Assembly (NCBI GenBank): GCA_036583965.1
Contig: JAZBQD010000014.1
Location: 39,356,990 to 39,420,989 of the forward strand
Direction: 5' to 3'
Length of the DNA stretch: 64,000 nucleotides
Source of the DNA: Prunella strophiata
Lineage: Eukaryota; Chordata; Aves; Passeriformes; Prunellidae
The notes below the pieces were generated by a model. It was not told the DNA's origin and made no database searches. It saw nothing but the letters and a program-made list of their open reading frames with translations. A program made the position numbers and the translations under genes. Of this stretch, positions 14,901 through 26,900 are shown piece after piece (position 1 is the stretch's first letter; each line of letters begins with the position of its first letter).

Positions 14901-17900
14901 AAAGCATGTTCCCCTTAGCTGCTTGTGCTGGAATGTACAAACCAAATGGCAATCCTGTCTACTTTTAGGAAGTTGATATTGTGCCCTGATAAAAGAGATA
15001 ATTACTCGCCATACCTCGTAATATTTGAATGGAACACCAGGAAATGTCAAGGTTTAAACTTGAAGTTAGCACTGCCATTAGAAAGGAGCCTTCACTGTTT
15101 AACAGTGAAGTACAAAGCCTTTTTGTTTTCTTGAATTTTACATATTCTCATATACTGGATTTTGTTCTTCAACCCTTCCCAGGGCAACTGAAACCCCCAC
15201 CTAAAAAAACTTCCCGCAAAACGCACATAAGACATTTTCAAGTACCAGTTTGGCCCACATACACTTTAGTATAATGTCAGATCCAGGTGTTTTAATGGCC
15301 CTGACTTATAGGAATGATCATTTGCAAAGCAACCAGACAAGTCACTAACTGTGGAGTCTATTCAGTGTTTCATAACATGAACTGTAGCAGTTGTCCCTGC
15401 ACCTGCAGAGCTGGCAGGGTTGGAGGTGGCAGATGCCTGCATGGGCACAAGAAGCATGGCACATGGCACACAGCTGCTCAAGCTTGAGGGGTGCACAGGG
15501 CCCTCCCCAGCCCCACGGCTTCCTGAGCTTCCTCACAGTGCCCACCTGTCCTGTTTCTCCTGTGAAATGGGGTTATACAGTCCAGTCTATGGATGTTCCT
15601 GAGGTATCATGTTCATATTCTAGATGGGAAGCTTCAGCGGCTTCTGTTAATGGTGGGAGCAGGGAAGGAAGAAGAAAAGTCTAAAGGTAGAGATCAGACA
15701 GAGGAAAGCAGGAAAAGAGAATGAGCAGAAATACTCATCTGCTCACACTGAGTCCCACTCTGTGATACACAGTTGACAAGCATCACCTTATGGACTAACC
15801 CTCCATAATTTATCCTTGGGATGCATAAAGGTTCCTACTGAGGTGAATCAGAGATATTTTTAGGAGTTCAGCCTTTAGTCTGAGCTTTATTACTCAGACT
15901 TCAGTCCTCCAGGTAAGAGAGATGAGATTCCCACAACAGGTTTTAGATTATCATACAACCTAAAATTATTATCTTTCCAATAAAATAATCATGAAAAATC
16001 TTGGAAAACAAACCAGATTCTGAACCCTCTGCACACAATTCAGCATAATCTCACTGATTCCAACTCCTGACAAAAAGATATGCTATGTGAGGAGGCACCA
16101 TATATCTGTGTTTCCTATTTGTATTAGAATGGTTCTCCAGAATAGAAAAATTATTTATACTTATAAAAGAAAAACACTACATCTGACCAGAAAACAAAGA
16201 CGTATATTTAATTTTCATCTAATTACCAAACTGAGCTAACATTCTCTCTAGCAACAGCTGCCTAAAATGGAAAGCTCACTATGTCTCACAGGAATAACCC
16301 TTTCTGTATGCTGAACTCTCCTGCTAGCAAAAAAACATCTTGGCAACAACAAGGCTGGTGTCACTAAAGCCCAGGGGTGTGTCCAGGGGCTAAATTAAAA
16401 AAAGTCTGAGAAGTGAGAAGATAATCAAAATAAATGAGTTTTTGAAGGCTGTACCCTCCCAAAAAGCAACAAGGGAAAAGGCATATTAAGGCCTCCCTGT
16501 TCAGCAGATGGCTCCCATGGACAAGGAAACTGTGGGCTTGATTTCTCCTTATTTTACAACTAACATTTACACACAGCAGAGCAGTGATACTGATCCCCTC
16601 TAAACAACCAAAGGATGTGGCCTGTGGGCATGTGGAGGACATCCATGCTACACTGAGTATGAGTGAAGGAGGGAGGCAATTGTTTCTGCTTATAGTAATG
16701 CAGAAGAAGATCCTTGCTCAAGGGACTCTCACTTGGTCCTTAGCGAGGGTGGTAAAATGGAAGGAGATCTCATTAACATAGAGACAAGACAGCCACAAGC
16801 CTTGTGAACAACAGATGAAATGGGAAAAAGTGAAACTGCAAAGAGACAAAAACGCAGAGACCCCAAGGAAGGGAAGAAACAAGACAAGTAAGGAGTCCCC
16901 AAGCCTGGGATGAAAGAGAATTCTTGGCTAAGGGCAGAAACCAGCAAGTCTCTCAGTCTTGCAAGTGCTCATACATCTGTCATTTGTAGATTGTTTCCCA
17001 ATAGTTACAACTGGCAATACTTCCCAAAGGAAAGTAAATATAGGTCAATTGGGATTCCCCTCCACTTCTGCTCCTCCCCGATCTGATGCACTAAAACAGT
17101 GCTGAGCTGCATTTTCATTTTCCCTGACTTGGTAGCCTGCCAGCATACAGCACATTCCTTTTATGGCAGTGAGTTTATAACTACAACAGTCGTAAACTAT
17201 TCTTAAATGGGTCTTTTCTGAGAATCATGATCCTTTCAAAATCTTAAAAAAATTCTCATTTTTTCTATTCCAGGCAGTCCTCTCCAGCACAGTGGTAAAG
17301 ATTTAATTGCTTCTGGTCCTCAGATGATGACATACAAGTGTTCTGGAAATAATCCTTTAATTGAACAATTCCTACTGGCAAGCCCAAAAGCTTTTTTTTT
17401 TTGTTGCACACCAATAAAGGATTCATTCTCAATACTAAAACAAAAACAAAAATATTAAAAACTTCTGGGTTACTGCTGTGAATAGAACTATGCAAGGGGT
17501 ACCCTAGCACTTGAAGACATGAAATCCATTTTTGTTATCAGGTTGGTTTGATTAAGTATGTCTCCCTCTCCACCATTATTGGCATTGTCAGGCTTACTAA
17601 TACAGCAGAGATAACAAGCTTTCTATTCTATTTTTAATTTGGGACAAATCCCATGCATCATGTTAAATACAACTTCCTTTTATAGCAATGAACAGAAGCC
17701 CTTCAACAGAAATTTCTATTCTGCTTTTCTGAAACACCTTTGTACCAGCTTTTGCTTTTCAATTAAAAAAAAAAAAAAAAATTTTTGAAGACTAAACAAA
17801 CACATCATTTGGAATTGGCATTCTTTTAAATTGTGTTCCATGTTACTCTGTAACTCAGCAGACTTCTTCCTCACCTTACAAAGATTATTTGCCTGGGTAA

Positions 17901-20900
17901 CATACACAATAGATACACAACATGAGCAGTTTCTCTTAGGTAGAATAACTCATAAATGAAGCAAAGAGAAAGCCTCCAGCTAACTGGTATGACTTAAGCG
18001 GACTTTAAACTAACAAAACAAAGCAGTAGACTCTTTTGAAAAGAGCACGGTCTCACTCGTGCCAGGATGAGAGGCGTGCAAACCAGCCCTGCCGGGCTTT
18101 GCTTGCCGGGCGTGCGCTCCCGCCCCGCAGGGCACACACGGGCTGCGGGAGGGATGGGGGAAGCTGCCACCTCTGCTGCACAGAGAAGCTGAATTCTCAA
18201 ACATCACCCACCACGTAAATTTGGTGACTGTCTTTTACGAGGCACTGTAAGGAAATGTACAAATGACACTTTGAAATGTACTAGTCCACTGAAGGAGACA
18301 AAGTCCCTGAACACATCAGAGCCGGAAGAGCTGTGATCCCAGACCTGGTTTTGCCCTCCAGTTTAGTGAGTTCTCAGAGTAAAATCTGTACCAGGGAATA
18401 AAAACTCCCAACGCTCCCTGCCACAGCAGGAAACTAAAGCATTCTCAATAGATGCCATGGAGTTATTACAGTGTATATAGGAAATTACCAACAATCAGTA
18501 TGTCTATTGCCAGCACATTTTAAGATATTTAAAACTCTTTTAATTGAAAAAGTAGCTGGTGCTAATATCTGTCTACGTGTGCATAATGTGCCCACAGATG
18601 CCATGCACCCTGCTAGAAAAATAAAGTTTCGGTGCAAAAGACACATTTGTCTTGGTTTTGTAATTTCCTTCATTCTGCATTCTTCAGCACAAGCCATTTG
18701 AAAGCTGAATTATCTCCCTGTATTTGTATTATTTCCTACTTGAGAAAATACAATTTTTATATCAGACTCTGAACCACACCTGAATGTCTTGCATTTTGTA
18801 AAAATGTTTTTAAGTAAATGGTTTGTAAAATTTAGTTATGATCTCTCTGTCAGATAGTATAACTTCATCTCAGTGCAATTCAGGTGGTGGTTTCTTTTTT
18901 TATCATCCCAGCCGCTAGAAAAGCACTCCGAGTTAAAGACATCATAGCTGCCAATCCCTCCCCAGCAGTCTCCCTTACATGGAAATTTTCCACGTGGCTT
19001 TCTCTACAAACCAATTCCGCTCCTCACCACCGAGCGGTGCCAGCTCCCCTTGATACAATCACACGCTGCACAGCCCCGTGAGTTGTCCTTCAAACAGCAC
19101 ACACAGGTCTACGGATTTGTCAACAGAACAAAAGCATCCTTTAAAAACGTACCTTTGATCACACAGATTATGTCACGATGGTATGCAGAGCAGCCTTATG
19201 AATATACAAGAAAACCTCAGCCTTTTATCCAAAGATATTTTTAAAAAATTATAGCATATAGAAGGTCTGACATTGCACAGATAAAAACAAAAACAAAAAC
19301 AAACATAAAAAAATGCCTTACACACTGAAATAGAAACATTTATCATCCAAAAACCAAAGAACCTTTGTGCATCTGAAAAAAACCTCGAATGTCCAATACA
19401 TAACAAAATAAAATACTAGCAAGTAAAACAGAAACTCCTAAGTCTTCTCTTGTCAAGGCTATACTTTTATTTTTATGAATAGCAGTGAGAAGACACCACA
19501 GCAAGTAAGGAAAGAGTATAACTTAAGCTTTGAGTGAATACTGAGTGTCAATGACCAAAAAGTGAGAGAGCAAGGAAAACTATTTCTGTCCTAACAGCAA
19601 TAAATTTGATTCAAATAGAAAGACCACTTGATTTTTAAACCACTACACAAATTTTTTGCCATTTAATAACCAGGATTATATGTACATCTACACATATTTA
19701 GTTATTACAGGGATAAAAACATTTATTCAAGACTCTCCTTATAAGAGAAAATGTCATAGAGCCATAGAATCACAGAATAGATTGGGTTGGAAGGGACTTT
19801 AAGATCATCTGGTTCCAGCTCCTCTGCCGGGTACAGGGGCACCTTCCACTAGACCAGGTTGCTCAAAAGCACATCCAGTCTGGCCTCAAATACTGCCAGG
19901 AATGGGACACCCACAGCTTCTCTGGGCAACCTGTTCCAGTGCCTCACCACCCTCACAGCCAAGAATTTCTCTCTAATATCTAATCTAAACCCACTCTCTT
20001 TCAGTTTAAAGCCATTCCCCCTTGTTCTGTCACTCCAGGCCCCTGTAACAAGTTCCTCTCCAGCTCTCTCATAGTTCCATCATGTACTGGGAGAGGCTCT
20101 AAGGTCTCTTCAGAGCCTTTTCTTCTCAAAGCTGAATAAACCCTCTCTCTCAGCCTGTCTTCATAGAAGAGGTGCTCCAGCCTCTGAACAGCTTCCAAAG
20201 ACAAACTTTTTCAATGAAAAATGTTACATGGAATCTGTGAGCTGAATTGTGATTTTCATTCCAGTGCAGTTTTAAAATCCACAAACATGGCATTTTATTT
20301 TTTAATTAGCCAAATGTATTTACACTGTCTGTGCAGCACAAGGATCTGCACCCTTAGGCATCCTGAAGCTATTTTTCAAATCTTGAACAAAAGAAATATT
20401 AATTCTAGCAAAACTTGCCTAAATTATTTCCCTTCTCTTCAATTCTCTTCAGTGTCCAAAACAGAAAGGTGTCTCTTTCACCTCTTTTAATTGATTGAAA
20501 ACATTTATTAAACTTTACATTTTTGTTAGTCCACATTTCCCAGCCCTAAATGCATTCAAAAGGCACAAATACTCATCCTATACCACTCCAGCTGGACTTG
20601 CAAAAACTATGCAAAACCTTTTCTGCAGAGGCAAAGAGCACTTAGCTTCGGGGAAAAAAACCCATAAATATTTCCTCCTGCTCTGTTAAAGCAGACTTAC
20701 AGCAGTGCCAGGCCTGGCAGCAGCCACACAGGCACGTGTGGAGCCCTCCCAGGCAGTGCTGGTGCAGCTGGAGTGGCACAGAGCAACAATGCAGCCACCA
20801 ACTCCATTCTCCTCTTCCCTAAACCTTCCGCTACTTTCAAGGCTTTGTAATTTGGCTTTCCTCTGGATCAATATTCTAAGATAAATGTTGACATTTTCTT

Positions 20901-23900
20901 TGCACAATCTGTCCCTAAAAGTGACATCTGTTCCACTTCCTTCAGCAGAGGCAGCAGCAGGCACCTGCAGGCAGCCCCCCCGCCACAGCCAGCTGTCAGG
21001 AACCTCATTAGCATTGCCCCAAAATGCAGTTTGTTTCTGTCCTACTTGGACTTGTGCTCCAAAAAAAGAAAATCCTGCACTTAAACCATCAGGGTCCCTC
21101 TTTCCCATCTTGGTCCTGATATTTCACACCTTTCTAATGAGACATTAGAAATTCCTCAGCAACTCAGCCATGCCCCCACACCTCAGGGGCATGAAACCTC
21201 AGCAACTCAGCCTCTGACCCCAGGACAGGGCCCTTTTCCTGTAGCTCACTTCAGCACATCTCAGTGAGATCCTTCAGCATCCCCAGTCAGGATAAAACAA
21301 TGAAGGCCATGCCAGCTCTATGTCCACCTGAACTATTTTTGAAATTATAATTACTGATTAGAATTCTGATACATTTGTTCAGTATGTTATTTTTATAGCC
21401 TTGGTATGTATGTACAGAAAAATTCACATTCTCATACAGTTATCATATGTTTGAGTTCTGTGTATTTGCTTGGCAAAGCAAATAAGAAAATTAATAGGCC
21501 ATAACATATAATCAGTTAAGCCCATTTGCTAATTTCACACTTTGTACCCCAATACAAAGAAAAATAAAACCAACACATCAGATTATCAGGTTGGAAATAG
21601 GAGTGTTTAAGAAACAGCAGAGGCAATTGCCTGAAGTAGTTGCAGCAACTACTTTGAAACTTCAAATCTGTTGTGCAGACTGTGCTCTGCACAAAAATTG
21701 TCACTGGAGCTGCCAAAACTACTTTTTTTTCTCTTTTGTTCTTTTTTTTTTCTTTTCTTTTTTTTTTTTTTTTTAAGAGAAATCTTTATCAAAGTCTATC
21801 AAGCTTTCCATCTCATGTGTAGGAGCTGCACCTCAGGTACTTCAGCTGCATAAATATGAGACTATCAGGAATTAGGCATACCAATGTTGATCACTATATT
21901 CCAGAATGATGGAGCTGTCCTGTGTGCCTGAAACCTTTCCCTGAGGTTGCTCTTCCTCTTCTGACAGATTAAGAGAAAGCATTTGGGAAACAAGGAGGGG
22001 AAATTGTTCAGAAAAGAGCATGTACCTTGGAGGATTTTTGAAAGATTTTTGCCTTTACAAAATCTCAAGAGGAAGAGGGTAATATCCATTTTTAAAAAGG
22101 AAGAAAAGAATGACTAGTGAATTATATGGCCATAAATCTATCTTCAACACACAGAAAGCTTTTGAAACAAAATACTAAACAATCCATAAGCAGGCAATGA
22201 AAATTAGAAAGCAGTAAGCCATCATCATGGGCTTGCCAAAATCTAACCCCATAATTAACATACTTTCCTTCTTTCCTTGTACTGTACAGGCAGAAGGAAA
22301 GCAGCAAATCAAACAGACCTCAAATGTAAAATACTTTTAGACAAAGCAAACTGGAAAAGCACTTTTATTTTGGATCAAGGTCCTGCATCACAGGTGCAGA
22401 GCTGCTTGAATAAACACACTTGTTCAGCACTTCTCCTACTGACCAGGGCCAAAACCCAGTACATAGTCCTACTAAAACTGCAGAGACACCAACCTGCAAG
22501 GAGTGTGAAACACCCTGAAGAGCTGGGCAGAACTCAAGATGGTCTTAACAGATTGGAGAAATGGTCAAAAACCAGCAAGATAAAATTCAATACAACCAAG
22601 TACAAAGAATCACATTTGGACTTAAAAAGAAATCTTCAAATGCACAAAATAATCACAAGAATGCCAGACTAGCAGGAGTACAGCAGAAAAGGATGTCAAG
22701 GTGAAAGTGACAATAAATTGAGCCAACAGTGTGAAACTATTAAAAAAAAAAATAAAAGAGGCATATAATGATCTGGAGTTTATTAAAAAAGAGAAACATA
22801 ATACATAACAGGAAGGGACTGGGGGGGGAAGTCTGGTCTGCCCAGTAGCAGTGAGGTATCAGTTGGAATATGCTTCTGGATTGGGGTGCAGGGCAGAAAC
22901 AGTAGAGGAAAGCCCAGAGGAGAAGTAAAAACAAAAAGAGTGGTTCAGAAAGCCAATTCCCTGCAAAAACTTACGCACTTGGCTTGTTTAGTCTACAAGA
23001 GAGATTGTGGAAATGGGATAATGCTCTGAAAATCTTCCTCTCATCTTAAATAGCATTACATCACTCAGCTATTACACTGTCATTATTACTGCCACAGTTA
23101 TTACTTGACTGTCATTAGAGCAAAATGTACTAGTCTGTAATTCATATGTAACTGAGCAACAAAAAGGGCTTGTTTTTCCCCAGACAGCTACCTGTATTTC
23201 ACATTTTAAGACTTCATGAGAAGAGCCTGGAGTCTTACAAAATATCTACTGTAATCCTTCCCAGAATGGTTCAACAACTGCTAGAATAAATTGGTTCAAA
23301 CCAGCACCTCTCTCAAGTTCAGAGGCAAGTAGCAAAGCTGCCTTGCATTTTTGGATGAGGGATGCCAGGTAGCAGTTTAGATACCAGGAGCATATGGTGG
23401 GTCCTTTCCCCAGTGAGCCACTAATTTACTACAAGGTCTTGTCCCTTTCCTGAGCTTGCCTTTAAGTAAAAGCAGGAGTATGCAGAACAAGCACGTGCAC
23501 AGACAATTTGGTTTCTCCCATGAGAAAAGAGATGCTCAGAGATGTGCTGTCTGCACAGTGCTATTTTTCCACCATGTACACACAAGATCTGATGAAGCTC
23601 TGAATTTAATTCTGGGGGAAAAAAAAGAAAAAAAAAAAGAAGATACAGTCTAAAAGTACATAGTAGTTAAATATTAAGACTTTGACCAACAGGGCTGATT
23701 TTCCTTTTCTGCATTCAAAAGTAGAGATGATAACGCTATAGAAAACCCCAAATAATTTTATTTGTGGCGTTCCTGAATTTGCATCTCAGGGCTGTAACTT
23801 CACCCAGTTGACTGATTCGCCTCTACTTTTCCATCTGTCCCTGAGCTGGCAGCCAAAAGCATCTGCTCCTGTCTTGTCCCCATCTCTCTCTCACACTTGT

Positions 23901-26900
23901 GCTATGGCTACTGACAGAGCTGTTAGTGGGCAGGAGTGGAAGCCCAACCAATCTGACCTGCAAGCCTTGGTTTCAGCATTGTGCAGACTGGATCAGTGCA
24001 CTACTGACTCACCCATTGGTACAAATTTGACTTGAACTAGAGTGTAAGCTCTGTCTGTTCATCATCAGGACACATTAGGGTGGATCTGCATTGGTTTTAT
24101 GTTTAATATCAAGGGTTCCTCCCAGCAGCAGGATGGTGACAATCTGACCCAGGTGGCAAAGCCTGCTTGTATATTCAACCATTTTTCTTAGTCAACTGAG
24201 CAACTTTATATCAAGCCAATGCTCGCTCTTGAACCAGCTGCAGGAAAGCCAAGGCCAGACTCACTGTGCTGCATGAACTGAAAGAGTTCCACACATCCAT
24301 GTGACTCCCACCCACCAATCCACCTTGAAGGTCCTAAAAGTTGTTAAAATCACCTACACTCTCTGTGCAGGCATCTGGAACAGCCTCACCTGCAGATTTC
24401 CCTGAGAACCACTCACTGGGGAATGGAGAGGAACAAGAGCAGGGCAATCCCTCAGCCAGAAGGAACACTTTGTGGACTGTTTCCTTTTGGCAACAACTGG
24501 CATGGATCACTTCCCCAGGAAGCTGCTAAGGTTCCATGTGTTGAATTTTTTTTTTCCATTTTCATTGTGTGGTGAGAGTGAAAGTGGTGGCATTTGGCAG
24601 CTACATTCTGTCAGCACTATTGTTGTTCCCTGGTGGTAGGGATTTGTTTTCCATCAGGTGAAATGCAAAGGCGTTGTCCCCTTTTGGAAGAACACAGAGC
24701 TAAGGAGACCCTTGGGGAAGTACTTCCAAATGCCATGCATGACATTACTCTTTAAATTTCTTGGATGAGGTTAACACTTCCCAACAAAACAATGTGTTAG
24801 CACGCTATGTACATTTTGCTAAGCTGCTGCCACAGTTCAAAGAAATCATCAATCCTGATGTTCAGACGCTACTGAAAGGAAAAAACAAACTGGGGACCTC
24901 TGCAGAAGTCCTGTCCTTAGACTTTGTCTGTGCAACACTCAAAAGCTGAATCATGTTTAAATACAAAACTTTCCAGAAATAAAGAAGTACTTGTGCTATT
25001 AATTATTTTTGAAAACAATGCTAAACTACTAATTAAAGTCTGTGAGGACAGCAAAACTGTGTTAGCACCTCATAAGTGTAAGTATTGTTCTTGCCTGTTT
25101 TGGGCTAGTATCGTTCAATTCCTCAGACCTTAAATCCTTATTGCAAAAATCCTCTTTATTCCCAGCTCCAGTTGCTAGATTGTGTGGTTTTCAGATAATG
25201 CTGAATTGAGGTTGCTAAATGAGAACCAGAAGGCTGGAGCTAAGCAGATAACTTATAATTTCCAATTATCTCACCATAAATGGGGTTCCCAAAGAATTCT
25301 TCTATCCTATTTTCATGCAAAAAATACAGATCAGCGTCTTCACAGACTAAAGACACAAAAATCCCTGTTAAAATACACAATGACATTCTTCAACTTCTGG
25401 TAGAAATTAAGAATGCAGTATGTGTTTCCTTCCTTTTCTTAAGTGGTTGGTTGAAAATTACTTTAAAAACACTGCTAGTTGGTTATACATTCACAAATAC
25501 CACAGTGAAGGACTTAAATCTTTGAGTTTGTGCTTTTTTTTAAGCTAGTACATATTAATAGCTCACTGAGAACCAAAGATCCTTCTGAGGGAAATGAAGC
25601 CTCTGAAAAGATAAATAAATCCTACCAAAGCAAGATGAGTAAGGGAAGGGAAAGTTAGCCTGTAGCCACTTCTTACTCTGTGAGACACAAAAAAAAAAAA
25701 AAAGCCCCCAAATCTCTCAGGCTTTTTGTTGTTCTGTTTAAAAGACCTCTGTTTTGTGTGAAGAAAGTAATCTTGAAATAACTCCATGTATGGACATGAT
25801 TACTCCCGAGCAAGAAACACCCTGTTTCTGTCTAGCCTCGTAGTTTGTTCCAAAATAAGCATACCAACTTCAGAGTTACTCAGGGGAAGATAAATCCACA
25901 CCTGACTTTATTCAACAGTAATTCCTAATTATAATGTCATAAACACTCCAGGAATTTGGGGGTCCATGTGGGTGTCTTTTGGCTAAGGAGCCCTTAAACT
26001 AGAGCTAGACCCAGCTATAATTAGGCCAATGTTTATCCCACTTTCCTATCAGTTAAAGCCTCCATAGCTTAAGTTCATACATAGCCTGGGTGTTACCCAA
26101 ACTGCAGCTTTTAATGAAAAAGAAAAATAATAGAAAGGGGAAAACTAAGGTCATTTTCCCGACCTATGACTAATATAATGCTGCATGTAGCTTAAGAGTT
26201 GCTCTGTAATGAGGACACACTCACTTGAATTATGCAGCTCAACAAAGCTATCTCCAAATTGGATGGCTTTACTGCATTGCTGGCTTGTAGCAATGCCAGT
26301 CAGATGCAGACAGGCAGACTTCTTAACCTTCTGTCTGAGAAGATTAAATCCTTAACAGTGTGTTCTTCTCTCTCCCCCTACTGACTCTTATTACCCCATC
26401 TTTTAAAATAATTAACAAAAGAACCGTTAACAATCCACTTAATAGAGAAATCCTGGTTTTTAGCATTTCTAATGTAATAAATAGGCTGGATCTCCAATGA
26501 TACAGAAACAAGTATCAGCTTACAAAGCTGACAAAACATGAGTAGGTAAACAAGATCCTCCCATACCTTCATAAATAACAGGGCAAAGGACCAAATACCT
26601 CCCTCACGTGCAAGCTGGCCCTTACCAAACAGCTGTAAGGAATTCTTATGGTATGTACAAACAAAAAAAATATAAATTCTTACAGTATGCACTGACATAA
26701 ACATCTGAATTAACTAACCCCTGTGAGAGCGTGTAACTGCTACCACTTGGAAAAATGAGCAAGGTCATTCAGTCAAAAGACTTTATTTTTGTCTAGGATC
26801 AACTACTTTATATGGCTTTGCTACCAAATATAGAAACATTACCCCATCTACAGAGGCACTATTTTTAAAGATTGCGCTTTTGGAAGAAAAATAGAATTGT

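Noticed and set aside
22277..22672. 131-codon plus-strand open frame
   Set aside because: Its second half is the remnant of the CR1 reverse-transcriptase ORF, and it has no intact domain.
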